Positions 17,013 to 25,952 are shown, counted from the stretch's first letter. The stretch: 64,000 bases of DNA from JAFAZI01 sp035501255 (GCA_035501255.1 DATJWM010000008.1:4201-68200), one strand, 5' to 3'. The notes: generated by a model not told the origin, from the sequence alone. Numbers and translations are program-made.

Positions 17013-17099
17013 GGTTGCGGCCTGGCATAAGGTGGGCGCTCGGCTCGCCGCCGCGCGCAGCTTCCCCGCCCTCCGCAGGACCGTGACGTAACCCCACCG

Positions 17100-20000
17100 A
17101 TGACGCAGCCAGCGCAGGACGATCCCGAGCTGATCGACGATCCGAACGCGGGTGGTTCGTCCGACGACCGCCTCGCGCGCCAGGTCGTCACCGCCGTCGT
17201 CGTCTGCCACGACGGTGCTCGGTGGCTGCCGGAGGTCCTGACCGGGCTCGCCACCCAGACCCGCCGGCCGCAACGATTCGTCGCCGTCGACGTCGCCAGC
17301 TCCGACGCCTCGGTGCAGATCGTCCAGGACTCTCTCGGGGTCTCAAGCGTGGTCGCCGTCGACGCCGGGACTTCGTTGCGCGACGCGGTCCAGGCGGGCC
17401 TTGACGCTTTCGGCGAACCACCGGCCCAAGCGGAGGACGCCGTCGAGTGGGTCTGGCTGCTGCACGACGACTGCGCTCCCGACCCCACCGCACTGCAGGA
17501 GTTGCTGATCCGGGTCACCCTCTCGCCGTCGGTCTGGGTCGCAGGGCCGAAGGTTCGCAGCTGGGAGGGCGACCACCTCCTCGGCGCAGGTCTCACGATC
17601 GATGCGACCGGGCACATCGACTCCGGGCTCGACGGGGACGAGCTCGACCAGGGTCAGCGCGACGACGTCGACGACGTCCTGGCGGTCAGCACCGCGGGGG
17701 CACTCATCCGCCGGGACGCCTGGGATCTCATCGGCGGCCCGGACCCGGCCTGGTCGAGCTACGGCGCGGAGATCGACTTCGGCTGGCGGATCAACGCCGC
17801 CGGCGGTCGGGTCGCCCTTGCTGCGCGCGCTGTCGTCCGGCACGCCCGGGCGAGCGTTGCCGGCCTCCGAGGCCCGAGCGTTTCCCGCATGGACCAGAGC
17901 ACCACCCGCCGCCGGAACGGAATGCAGGTCGTGCTCGCCAACACGGCCGGGTGGCTCGTTCCCCTCTTGCTGCTCCGGTACCTCGTTGGCGGACTCGGCC
18001 GGGCCGTCGGTCTGCTGCTTGTCTCCCGAGCGCCCGGCGCCGCGCTCGCGGAATTGCGCGCCGTCGCCGGGGTGTATGCCGCGGTGCCTCTCGTCCTCAC
18101 CGCACGGCGACAACGCGCGCGGACCCGTGAGGTGTCGCACCGCGAGTTGCGGCACCTGTTCCCGCGGGGAGCGCGTCGCTGGCGGTCCTCGCCGTTACGC
18201 GTGGGGCTTCTCACCCACCACCGTCCGGTGCGGGTGCGACTGTCCACCTCGACCGAGACCGGGCCGGTGTCCGAGGACGCCGAGTCGATGGCGCTCGGGG
18301 AAAGCGCCGTCCTGCGATTCCTCACCAAGCCGGCCACCGTGTTGTTCCTCGGGCTGACGATCCTCGCCGTCCTCGCCGGCCGCCAGGTCCTTGGCGCGAC
18401 GTTGTACGGCGGTCGTCTTCTGCCGACCCCAGCCGGCGCGAGTGAGTTGTGGTCGTCCTACGTTGCGGGCTTCCACCCGTCGGGGATCGGCTCGATGATT
18501 CCGTCACCACCCTGGCTTGCGGTCATCGCGGCGCTGTCCAGCGTCGCGCTCGGCAAGGCCTGGTTCGTCGTCGCCGTTCTCACCCTGGGCGTCGTACCGC
18601 TGTCCGCGCTCAGTGCCTTCACGGCCGCGCGCGCCGTCACGACCTCGGTGCGGATCAGGGTGTGGGTGGCGATCGGATACGGGCTACTTCCCGCGATGAC
18701 GGGTGCGGTTTCCGGTGGCCGGTTGGACGTGGCGGTCGCGGCGATTCTGCTCCCGCAGGTGATGCGGGCGATGGCGGTGGCGCTCGGCCCCTCGACCGGA
18801 CGCCCGCGCTGGCGAGCGGCGATCGGGGCCGGCCTGTTGTTGGCCCTGCTGGTGGCGTTCGCGCCCCTGCTGTGGCCGATCGCGCTCGTCGCAGCCGCGA
18901 CTGGGATCGCGTTCGCCGCGCTGGCTGCCGAGCCGGCGAGTGCGCTGCTCGCCCGGGTGTACGCGGCCGTCGCGATTCTCGCCCTGCCGGTGGTGGTGCT
19001 GCTTCCGTGGAGCGCGTACGTCTTCGCTCATCCCTCGGTTGCGGTCGATGGCAGCGGTCTTCCCGAGTTTTACGCCTCCGTTCATCCCCCGTCCGGAGTC
19101 GCGCTGACCCTGCTGCACGCGGGCGGGCCCAATCAGCCGCCGGTCTGGATCGGCGTGGCGATCATCGCGGCGGCGGTGCTCGGACTGACCCGCCGCAGCC
19201 GAGTCGTGGCCGCGTGGCTGGGCGTCGTCCTGCTCGTGGCCGGCGTCGCGATCGCCGTGGCGATGACGCGCGACGCCGGAGTGACACCTGGCTATCCGGC
19301 GACCCGCCACTGGCCGGGTCTGGCCTTGCTGGTCGCCGGGGCCGGTGCGTTGCTGGCCGCACTGGTCGGAGCGGTCGGTGCCCGTCCCGCCCTGCGGGCG
19401 CATAGTTTCGGCTGGCGCCAGCTCGCCGCAGTGGTGATCGTCGTCCTGGCCCTCGCTTCGACCGCGACAGTCGCCGTGGGGTGGCTGGTTCGGGGGACCA
19501 GCGGCCCGCTGACCTCCGGTAACCCTGCGGTCCTGCCGCTGTTCGTGCAGTCCGAGCTCCAGGTCGACACCTCACCGCGGGCCCTCGTGTTGCGCTCGAC
19601 CGGCCGGTCCGTCTCCTACGCGCTCGTCCGGCGCCCGAGCGGGCCGATTCTCGGCGACGCCGACGTCGCGCCCCGTCCTGGTTCGGTGGCGGCGGCTCGC
19701 CTGGCCGATGCAGTGCGCGACTTGCTCGCGCAACGCCCGGGCGCCGCGGGTGAGCTCGCCCCGTTTGCCATCACCTACATCGTGGTCCCCGACGCCAGCG
19801 TCGCGCGGGTACAGGCCGCGCTCGGTCGGGCGTCGACGTTGACGGTCATCCCGGCCAGCGGCGCGACCGTCTGGCGCGCCGGCCTCCCGACCGGCGAGCT
19901 CATGCTGCTCTCACCGGAGGCGGCGACTCGGGCGCTCGATCCGGCGACGACCGTCGCTCCCCTCGGGCAAGTGCTCCCGGCGAAACCCGGCTCGGCGACG

Positions 20001-20279
20001 GTCCAGATCCCACCCGGTCCGCCCGGTCGAATCGTCGTCCTTGCCGAGACCACCAGCAAACGGTGGCGGGCCAGCGTCAACGGCCAGTCGTTGACGCCGA
20101 GGACGGCGTACGGGTGGGCGCAGGCGTTTGTCGTTCCGGCGTCCGGGGGAGACCTTCAGCTCGACCGACCCGCCGGTGGGCGCGACGCATTGTTGTGGCT
20201 CCAGTTGGTGGTCCTGGTCGCCGCGCTCGTCGCGATCGTGCCGGTGCAGCGCGTCGATCACTCGGCGGTGACGTCATGA
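17100..20279 (+). CDS. Large membrane-bound family-2 glycosyltransferase
   Basis: A 1059-residue actinobacterial protein. Residues about 20-260 form a GT2 (GT-A) domain: VVVCHDGARWLPEVL opens it, VAVDVASSDAS and LLHDDCAPDPTA supply the nucleotide/metal-binding acidic residues, and ISSYGAEID-like WSSYGAEIDFGWR is the acceptor region. Residues about 280-790 contain around a dozen transmembrane helices. The last 250 residues form a likely extracytoplasmic domain, followed by a final helix (LLWLQLVVLVAALVAIV). It probably elongates or exports a cell-envelope glycan. The ATG lacks a clear Shine-Dalgarno. The stop overlaps the next start (ATGA). The substrate is unknown. Confidence 0.85.
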   Translation: MTQPAQDDPELIDDPNAGGSSDDRLARQVVTAVVVCHDGARWLPEVLTGLATQTRRPQRFVAVDVASSDASVQIVQDSLGVSSVVAVDAGTSLRDAVQAGLDAFGEPPAQAEDAVEWVWLLHDDCAPDPTALQELLIRVTLSPSVWVAGPKVRSWEGDHLLGAGLTIDATGHIDSGLDGDELDQGQRDDVDDVLAVSTAGALIRRDAWDLIGGPDPAWSSYGAEIDFGWRINAAGGRVALAARAVVRHARASVAGLRGPSVSRMDQSTTRRRNGMQVVLANTAGWLVPLLLLRYLVGGLGRAVGLLLVSRAPGAALAELRAVAGVYAAVPLVLTARRQRARTREVSHRELRHLFPRGARRWRSSPLRVGLLTHHRPVRVRLSTSTETGPVSEDAESMALGESAVLRFLTKPATVLFLGLTILAVLAGRQVLGATLYGGRLLPTPAGASELWSSYVAGFHPSGIGSMIPSPPWLAVIAALSSVALGKAWFVVAVLTLGVVPLSALSAFTAARAVTTSVRIRVWVAIGYGLLPAMTGAVSGGRLDVAVAAILLPQVMRAMAVALGPSTGRPRWRAAIGAGLLLALLVAFAPLLWPIALVAAATGIAFAALAAEPASALLARVYAAVAILALPVVVLLPWSAYVFAHPSVAVDGSGLPEFYASVHPPSGVALTLLHAGGPNQPPVWIGVAIIAAAVLGLTRRSRVVAAWLGVVLLVAGVAIAVAMTRDAGVTPGYPATRHWPGLALLVAGAGALLAALVGAVGARPALRAHSFGWRQLAAVVIVVLALASTATVAVGWLVRGTSGPLTSGNPAVLPLFVQSELQVDTSPRALVLRSTGRSVSYALVRRPSGPILGDADVAPRPGSVAAARLADAVRDLLAQRPGAAGELAPFAITYIVVPDASVARVQAALGRASTLTVIPASGATVWRAGLPTGELMLLSPEAATRALDPATTVAPLGQVLPAKPGSATVQIPPGPPGRIVVLAETTSKRWRASVNGQSLTPRTAYGWAQAFVVPASGGDLQLDRPAGGRDALLWLQLVVLVAALVAIVPVQRVDHSAVTS

Positions 20280-21730
20280 GGCGGCTCCCGCTCGCGCTCA
20301 CCATCGCGGCGCTCGTCATCCTCGCGGTCGTGGGATCCCTGACCGGTTCGTCTGCGGCGCCGCAGGTGAGCGCACCCGTCACGATTCCGGTCACCGCACT
20401 GACCCTCGTCTGCCCGCCGATCAGCGGTTCGTCGGGGGAGAACGCGATGATCGTGGCAACCAACGCGGCCGGGGCGCTGACGCCGCCCACCCAGGCGGTT
20501 GGTGAGGTGAGGGCAACCGTCCTCGCCGGGCGCAAGAGCACGACCACCCGGTTGCACCTGACGCCCAACGCCACGATCAAGGCTCGGCGGGGGGTCAACC
20601 AGACCGTGGAGATCGTCGCGCGAGGCTCGATCGCCGCGGCGCTCGCCGCGGACCAGTTGGCCGAGACCGGCACTGGTCGCTACCGCGGATTGCGCGGCGG
20701 GCGCTGCGAAACCCCTGGCACCGACTGGTGGTTTGCCGGTGCGGAGGGACGGGTCGGGTTCAGCGACACGTTGACCGTCGCGAACCCGGCGCCGACCGCG
20801 GCCCTGGTGGCCGTGTCGATCTGGAGCGACAAGGGTCAGGTCGCCAACAGCCGGCTCGACTCGGTTCGGGTGCCGGCGCGGTCGGTCGTGCGCCTGCCGA
20901 TGGCGACGGTCGCGCCGGACCGGGCGTCGCTGGTCCTGCACGTCCACGCGAACAGTGGCGCCGTGACGGCGACCGTGATCGATCGGCGTACCGCGGCGCT
21001 TCGGTCCAACGGCGGGGACAACCTTCCGCCGACGCAGGGACCGACCCGGCACGCGGTCCTCAGCGGGTTCGCTGCCGGGATGGGTCCGCGGTGGGTCATC
21101 GTCGGCAACCCGACGCCGGTCGACGCGACCGTCACGATGCGATTGGCGGCCAGATCCGGAACCTTCACGCCGACGGTCGCGAACCAATTGGTCATTCCTG
21201 CCGGTCGAACCCGTGCGATCCGGCTGACGTCGGCGTTCGGGTCCTCACCCGGTGCGGTGGAGGTCAACAGCGATCAGCCGGTGGTGAGCGAAGGGCTGTC
21301 CGTCACGCCACAACGGCCGCGCCGTCCGGACCTGATGTGGGTGGCGGCAACACCGGCGCTTGATGGGTCTGCGGTCGTCGCGGCCGGGCGGGATCCCGAC
21401 GCTGGGCCAACCACGTTGGTCCTGACCGCCCCGCAGGGCGCGACGAGTGTGCGGGTCACCGGCTTGAGCGGGCGCTCCCGCTCGATCGCCGTCCCCGCGG
21501 GGCGAACGGTGTCGGTCGACATCACGGACACGATCAAGACCCACTCACCCGATCAGTGGAGTTTCGTCGTGGCACCGAAGGGGCCAGGTCCGGTCTACGG
21601 TGCGCGGATGCTGTCGTTCGCGGGCGCCCACGGCGCGCTCGTCACCGGACAGCCGTTGGTGGCGCTGCCGGGCCCGACAACCCTGACCCAGGTGCGCGAG
21701 GATCCACGAGTGGCCGTGAACGGTGGGTAA
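20276..21730 (+). CDS. DUF5719 family secreted or membrane-anchored protein
   Basis: A 484-residue protein with an N-terminal signal peptide or anchor (LALTIAALVILAVVGSL, about 4-20) and an otherwise extracytoplasmic beta-rich sequence. WWFAGAEGRVGFSDTLTVANP and later PRWVIVGNPTPVDATVTM look like two related beta-sandwich units. DUF5719 has no known function and is almost always placed directly after this large glycosyltransferase, suggesting it assists it at the cell surface. ATG 20276 is chosen because it overlaps the upstream stop (ATGA) and begins the signal sequence. Confidence 0.85.
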   Translation: MRRLPLALTIAALVILAVVGSLTGSSAAPQVSAPVTIPVTALTLVCPPISGSSGENAMIVATNAAGALTPPTQAVGEVRATVLAGRKSTTTRLHLTPNATIKARRGVNQTVEIVARGSIAAALAADQLAETGTGRYRGLRGGRCETPGTDWWFAGAEGRVGFSDTLTVANPAPTAALVAVSIWSDKGQVANSRLDSVRVPARSVVRLPMATVAPDRASLVLHVHANSGAVTATVIDRRTAALRSNGGDNLPPTQGPTRHAVLSGFAAGMGPRWVIVGNPTPVDATVTMRLAARSGTFTPTVANQLVIPAGRTRAIRLTSAFGSSPGAVEVNSDQPVVSEGLSVTPQRPRRPDLMWVAATPALDGSAVVAAGRDPDAGPTTLVLTAPQGATSVRVTGLSGRSRSIAVPAGRTVSVDITDTIKTHSPDQWSFVVAPKGPGPVYGARMLSFAGAHGALVTGQPLVALPGPTTLTQVREDPRVAVNGG

Positions 21731-21748
21731 ACCGTTCGCGGCGGCGGC

Positions 21749-22189
21749 TCACGACGAGGATTCGCCGGGACCGAAGCCAGGATCGACGACGTCAGGATCC
21801 AACCCGAGGTAGTTGGCGATCACCTGTACGACCACGTCATGGATCAGGTCCTCGAGGTCCTCGATCGAACGCGCGCGGAGCTCGATCGGCTTGCGGTACA
21901 AGACGATGTGCGTCGGTCGCCGCCCATGCCCGGGGATGATCTGGGCAAGCACGACGCCGCCTGATTCGATCGCGCCCTCGAGCAAAGGGTGAGTCGGGTC
22001 GAGGTCGGTGCTGGGCACGAGGTCGACGGCGAACTCGACTCCGGCCAGTTGCTCGCGCCAGCGATGCTCGACGTGCTCGACCGCGCTGCTCGCGATCCGG
22101 TCGAAGCGGTCCGCCGGCGCGGTCGCGATCGGGACGCCGCGACCGACGAGCGGCCCGCGGATGCCACGCCCGTGGCGGTCGCGCCTCAC
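21749..22189 (-). CDS. Metallopeptidase-like family protein without an intact HExxH motif
   Basis: A 146-residue homologue of the Rv3259-type proteins annotated as metallopeptidase family. Recognisable stretches are FAVDLVPSTD near 55, VVLAQIIPGHGRRPTHIVLYRKPIE and the C-terminal IHDVVVQVIANYLGLDP (about 115-131). This last helix is where zincin relatives carry HExxH, and here the first His is absent (DVVVQVIAN), so zinc peptidase activity is doubtful. It is convergent with the DUF5719 gene (18 bp) and divergent from the DUF3499 gene. The region before it (22190-22308, 119 bp) is the shared promoter region. Confidence 0.82.
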   Translation of the reverse strand: MRRDRHGRGIRGPLVGRGVPIATAPADRFDRIASSAVEHVEHRWREQLAGVEFAVDLVPSTDLDPTHPLLEGAIESGGVVLAQIIPGHGRRPTHIVLYRKPIELRARSIEDLEDLIHDVVVQVIANYLGLDPDVVDPGFGPGESSS

Positions 22190-22308
22190 GGGGCAAGCCT
22201 AATGGCGCTGTGGAGGCCCGCTGGGCCCGCGCAACTCTGCGGCGACACGAGGCGCGTTGAACCGCGCGGTGATGGCCGTGGGTGCTCGTGGGCGGTACCG
22301 TCGCGCGA

Positions 22309-22686
22309 GTGAGCCCACTGCGCCGCTGCTCGCGGATTACCTGCGCCCGCGCTGCTGTGGCCACGCTCACCTACGTGTACTCCGACTCGACAGCAGTGGT
22401 CGGCCCGCTGGCGACGTACGCCGAACCGCACTCCTATGACCTGTGCGAGGTCCATGCGCACGGGCTGACCGCTCCGCGCGGTTGGGAAGTGGTTCGGCTC
22501 GACATCGATGCGGCGAGCGCCACCCCGGGGGCCGACGATCTCGAGGCGCTCGCGGACGCGGTCCGCGAGGCGGCCCGGCCGGTGGGCCCGTTCATCGAGG
22601 GACCGCCGCCGTTGCCCGAGTTCGATCTCGAGGAGATTGCCCGTCGCGGTCACCTCCGCGTCCTGCGGACGCCGACCACCTCCTGA
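22309..22686 (+). CDS. DUF3499 family protein
   Basis: A 125-residue conserved actinobacterial protein (Rv3258c type) of unknown function. The N-terminal RRCSRITCARAAVATLTYVY is diagnostic, followed by YDLCEVHAHG. These cysteines (C7, C12 and about C44) with the nearby histidine could bind zinc. The rest is acidic and ends in a basic RRGHLRVLRTP strand. GTG 22309 is chosen because the family begins exactly there and TACCGT lies 7 nt before it (leaderless). It sits between the metallopeptidase-like gene and manB, as in mycobacteria. Confidence 0.9.
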   Translation: MSPLRRCSRITCARAAVATLTYVYSDSTAVVGPLATYAEPHSYDLCEVHAHGLTAPRGWEVVRLDIDAASATPGADDLEALADAVREAARPVGPFIEGPPPLPEFDLEEIARRGHLRVLRTPTTS

Positions 22687-22817
22687 ACCAGCCGCGGGCG
22701 CGGCCGGTCGGAGGTATTAACCGATTTGCGGCGGAAACGCCCGGTTCTCAAGGGAACTCGAGGCACCGCCGATGGTTGGTGCCTAACCATGACGTCCACT
22801 CCTGGAGACCCCACGCC

Positions 22818-23081
22818 ATGAAGACCACTGCCCGCCACCAGATCCCCGAGCAGCGCACCGCCTCGCCCTCGTCGCTGACCCGCCCCGGAGCGCGCAGTGG
22901 CGCCGAGTGCCCGAGCTGCGGGAGTGAGCGTCTGACGTTGCTGGTGATGACGCTCACCGACGGCTCGCCCGTGAGCTTCTCCTCGTGTCACAACTGCGAG
23001 CACCGGGTCTGGACCGGCGAGGCCGGTCGACTGGAGTTCTCCGACGTTCTGAGCCGCGCCACCAAGCGCAAGGCCTCCTGA
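22818..23081 (+). CDS. Small zinc-ribbon protein
   Basis: An 87-residue protein. CPSC (C31, C34) and CHNC (C57, C60) form a four-cysteine zinc ribbon separated by beta-forming sequence (RLTLLVMTLTDGSPVSFSS), and a basic tail TKRKAS follows. The N-terminal 30 residues look disordered. Zinc ribbons of this sort bind nucleic acid or protein, but no function is known. GGAG precedes ATG 22818. The 131-bp gap upstream contains a GGCACC/GGTGCC hairpin (22762-22783) and a possible decayed half copy of the 63-bp repeat near 22720-22760. Copy C of that repeat begins 7 bp after its stop. Confidence 0.78.
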   Translation: MKTTARHQIPEQRTASPSSLTRPGARSGAECPSCGSERLTLLVMTLTDGSPVSFSSCHNCEHRVWTGEAGRLEFSDVLSRATKRKAS

Positions 23082-23087
23082 TCGCTT

Positions 23088-23150
23088 CGCCCACCTGTCA
23101 CTTAACGGGCGTCTGCCGTCGCAGAATGACCGGTAACTGACAGTTGGACG
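23088..23150. repeat. 63-bp imperfect palindromic repeat, copy C
   Basis: Left arm CGCCCACCTGTCA and right arm TGACAGTTGGACG are inverted with two mismatches. The inner parts also pair (TTAACGGGCGTCTG against CAGAATGACCGGTAA), giving a near-continuous hairpin. It has the same 63-bp length as copies A and B, and lies between the zinc-ribbon stop and the manB promoter. Confidence 0.82.
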
Positions 23151-23188
23151 AAACCTGGCCTTCTCCGGGCTGGGCTAGCGTCGGCCAC

Positions 23189-24541
23189 GTGAGCACGCTC
23201 GACGCGATCTTCAAGGCCTATGACATCCGGGGGATCGTCCCTGACGAGCTCGACGAGTCGATCGCCCGAGCGGTCGGGGGTGCTTTTGTCGCGCACCTCG
23301 GCGCGAGCCGGGTCGTCACCGGCTACGACATGCGCGACTCCTCGCCCGGTCTCGCTGCCGCCTTTGCCGCCGGCGCGAGCGAGCAGGGCGCCGATGTGGT
23401 CGAAATCGGCCTCGCCTCGACCGACCTGCTCTACTTCGCCTCGGGCTCGCTCGATGTGCCCGGGGCGATGTTCACCGCCTCGCACAATCCGGCCCGATAC
23501 AACGGGATCAAGTTGTGTCGGGCGGGCGCTGCTCCGGTCGGCGAGGACAGCGGTCTCGCGGACATCCGGTCGCTCGTGGAGGCCGGCGTTCCTGCCTCCG
23601 CCGCTTCGCGCGGAACGGTGTCCCAGCGCTCGATGCTCGCGGGATATGCGGCGTACCTCAAGGGGCTCGTGCCGGGCCTCGAGCAGATCCGGCCGCTGGC
23701 GGTGGTCGTCGACGCGGGTAACGGCATGGGCGGCCTGACCGTGCCGGAGGTCTTCGCCGGTCTGCCCCTGGAGGTCACCGCGCTCTACTTCGAGCTCGAC
23801 GGGAGCTTCCCGCACCACGAGGCGAACCCGCTCGACCCAGCGAACATGCGCGACCTGCAGGCGGCTGTGCGCAGCACTGGCGCCGACCTCGGACTGGCCT
23901 TCGACGGCGATGCCGACCGGTGCTTCGTGGTCGACGAACGGGCCGCGATCGTCCCCCCGTCGGCGCTCACGGCACTGATCGCCGACCGCGAACTGAGCCG
24001 CGAGCCGGGGGCGAGCATCATCCACAACCTCATCACCTCCCACGCCGTGCCTGAGATCGTCCGGGAGCGGGGCGGCGTCCCGATCCGGACCCGCGTCGGG
24101 CATTCCTTCATCAAGGCAACGATGGCCGAGACCGGGGCGGTCTTCGGCGGCGAGCATTCCGGCCACTTCTACTTCCGCGACTTCTGGCGGGCGGACTCGG
24201 GGATGCTTGCGGCACTCCATGTGCTTGCGGCCTTGGGAACGCAGCCCGGCCCGCTCTCCGAGCTGCTCGCGACCTACGTTCGGTACGCCACCTCCGGTGA
24301 GATCAACAGCGCGGTCGCCGACCCCGGGGCCGCGACGGCCGCCGTGCGGCACGCGTTCGAGGGCCGGCCCGGCGTCGTGATCGATGATCTCGACGGGATG
24401 ACCGTTGACCTCGCCGACGGGTCGTGGTTCAACCTGCGTCCTTCCAATACCGAGCCGCTCCTGCGGCTCAACGCCGAGGCGCCCAGCGCGGCGAAAGTCG
24501 ACGCCCTGACCGACGAGGTCCTCGCGCTCGTCCGCGGCTGA
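23189..24541 (+). CDS. manB: Phosphomannomutase / phosphoglucomutase (ManB)
   Basis: Interconverts mannose-6-phosphate and mannose-1-phosphate for GDP-mannose, feeding mannosylated envelope lipids and glycans. It has 450 residues of the alpha-D-phosphohexomutase family. The phosphoserine loop is TASHNPARYNG (about 93-103), the metal loop is DGDADRCF (about 240-247), the sugar-binding loop is GGEHSGHFYF, and the phosphate-binding loop is RPSNTEPLLRL near 420. GTG 23189 has TAGCGT 7 nt upstream and no Shine-Dalgarno. It is syntenic with Rv3257c. Confidence 0.94.
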   Translation: MSTLDAIFKAYDIRGIVPDELDESIARAVGGAFVAHLGASRVVTGYDMRDSSPGLAAAFAAGASEQGADVVEIGLASTDLLYFASGSLDVPGAMFTASHNPARYNGIKLCRAGAAPVGEDSGLADIRSLVEAGVPASAASRGTVSQRSMLAGYAAYLKGLVPGLEQIRPLAVVVDAGNGMGGLTVPEVFAGLPLEVTALYFELDGSFPHHEANPLDPANMRDLQAAVRSTGADLGLAFDGDADRCFVVDERAAIVPPSALTALIADRELSREPGASIIHNLITSHAVPEIVRERGGVPIRTRVGHSFIKATMAETGAVFGGEHSGHFYFRDFWRADSGMLAALHVLAALGTQPGPLSELLATYVRYATSGEINSAVADPGAATAAVRHAFEGRPGVVIDDLDGMTVDLADGSWFNLRPSNTEPLLRLNAEAPSAAKVDALTDEVLALVRG

Positions 24542-24566
24542 CCCCTTCGGGGGTGGCGACTAGGGT
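24538..24566 (+). promoter_or_regulatory. Predicted promoter of the Trm112-like gene
   Basis: CTGACC (24538-24543, overlapping the manB stop) and TAGGGT (24561-24566) are spaced by 17 bp. The -10 lies 6 nt before the GTG start, predicting a leaderless transcript. Confidence 0.5.
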
Positions 24567-24572
24567 GAGGTC

Positions 24573-24752
24573 GTGAACCTGGACCAAACGTTGCTGGAGA
24601 TCCTCGCCTGCCCGAACTGCCGGGCGCAGCTTCGTGTCGATGACGCTGCCGGTGAGCTCGTCTGCACCGGCTGCGGCTTCGCCTATCCCGTCCACGACGA
24701 CATCCCGGTGCTCCTCATCGACGAGGCTCGCCGACCCGACACCGGCTCCTAG
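24573..24752 (+). CDS. Trm112 family zinc-binding protein
   Basis: A 59-residue protein with CPNC (C13, C16) and CTGC (C31, C34) zinc ligands and the YPVHDDIPVLL motif that defines the Trm112/YcaR family. Eukaryotic and archaeal members activate methyltransferases; bacterial roles are unsettled. The GTG start is backed by a promoter-like sequence 6 nt upstream. It lies between manB and the SIS isomerase, the usual actinobacterial position. Confidence 0.92.
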   Translation: MNLDQTLLEILACPNCRAQLRVDDAAGELVCTGCGFAYPVHDDIPVLLIDEARRPDTGS

Positions 24753-24766
24753 CCGCCGCCTCCTCG

Positions 24767-25918
24767 ATGGCCGCGATCGACCTCGACCGGCTCGACGACG
24801 CCGACGCCATCGCCGCGCTGGACGCGAGCGACATGCTGCGCGCGGTGGCGAGTTCGGCGGCCCAGGTGCGCGCCGCCCACACCGCCACCGAGGAGGCCGC
24901 ACTCAGCGCGCTTGCCTTTGACGCCCGGCCGCGCGCGGTCGTCGTCACCGGCATGGGCGGCTCGGCCATCGCCGGCGAGGCGCTCGCTGCGGTCGCGGGC
25001 GTTCGCTGCCCCGTCCCGGTCGTCGTCCATCGGGGATACGGCCTGCCCGGTTGGGTGGGCGCGGCCGACGTCGTCATGGCGGTGTCGTGCTCGGGGACGA
25101 CCGCGGAGACCCTCACCGCGGCCGCCGAGGCCGCCCGCCGGGGAGCGCGGCTCCTCGGCGTCGGTGCGGCCGACTCGCAGCTCGAGTCGCAGTGCCTGGC
25201 CGGCGGCGGACGTTTCGTGCCGGTGACGACGTGGCTCTCGCCACGCTCGTCGTTCTGGACTCTCGCGGTGCCGCTGCTGCTCGCCGGACATCGCTTCGGC
25301 CTGCTCGACCTCGGCCCCGATGTCGGCGCGCTGGAGGCCACCGCTGCCTCCCTCGAGTCGATCGCGACGATGTGCGGACCTGATCGCGAGTCCTACACCA
25401 ATCCCGCCAAGGCACTGGCCGCCGAACTCGCCGGCAGCCTCCCGCTGATCTGGGGCACCGGTCAGCTCGGCCCGCTCGCTGCCGCGCGGCTGGGCGCCCA
25501 GATCGCCGAGAACGCCAAGCTCCCTTCCGTCGTGGGTGCGCTGCCCGAGGCGCATCACAACCAGGTGGTCGCCTTCGACGGCGCGATGGCGGGCGGCCGA
25601 TCCGAGGACGACCTGTTCCGGGATCGCGTCGAGGACGAGGAGCCCTATCGGCTTCGGCTCGTCCTGGTGCGCGACGACGACGCGGACGAGGGCGCGAAGA
25701 AGCGGGCGCACATCTCGGCGGACCTCGCGAGCGAGCGCGGCATCCGGGTGTCGGTGCTCGGCGCGCAGGGGGAGACCACGCTGGAACGCCTCGCCTCGCT
25801 GATCGCCACCCTTGACTACGCCAGCGTTTATCTTGCGCTGGCGTACGGCGTTGACCCCACGCCGATCGCTGCGATCGACGAGCTCAAGCGAGCCCTCGCG
25901 GCACCGACGTACCCTTAG
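24767..25918 (+). CDS. SIS-domain phosphosugar isomerase (bifunctional PGI/PMI-like)
   Basis: A 383-residue protein of the bacterial phosphoglucose/phosphomannose isomerase family, likely converting fructose-6-phosphate and mannose-6-phosphate upstream of manB. The SIS fold shows VTGMGGSAIAGEAL (about 60-73) and VSCSGTTAETL (about 106-116), the phosphosugar-binding serine/threonine loop. The C-terminal PGI/PMI domain has LPEAHHNQVVAF with the catalytic His/Glu. It starts 14 bp after the Trm112-like gene. Synteny matches Rv3256c, where the annotation is less specific, so the exact substrate is inferred. Confidence 0.85.
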   Translation: MAAIDLDRLDDADAIAALDASDMLRAVASSAAQVRAAHTATEEAALSALAFDARPRAVVVTGMGGSAIAGEALAAVAGVRCPVPVVVHRGYGLPGWVGAADVVMAVSCSGTTAETLTAAAEAARRGARLLGVGAADSQLESQCLAGGGRFVPVTTWLSPRSSFWTLAVPLLLAGHRFGLLDLGPDVGALEATAASLESIATMCGPDRESYTNPAKALAAELAGSLPLIWGTGQLGPLAAARLGAQIAENAKLPSVVGALPEAHHNQVVAFDGAMAGGRSEDDLFRDRVEDEEPYRLRLVLVRDDDADEGAKKRAHISADLASERGIRVSVLGAQGETTLERLASLIATLDYASVYLALAYGVDPTPIAAIDELKRALAAPTYP

Positions 25919-25952
25919 CGCAACCGCTCCGGTGCCACGTCAAGGAGAGTTC

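Noticed and set aside
22753..22777. SigR/SigH-type promoter GGAAC-N17-GTT before the zinc-ribbon gene
   Set aside because: The spacer is one to two bases shorter than the usual 18 or more, and the motif overlaps a simple hairpin. The match is too weak to annotate.
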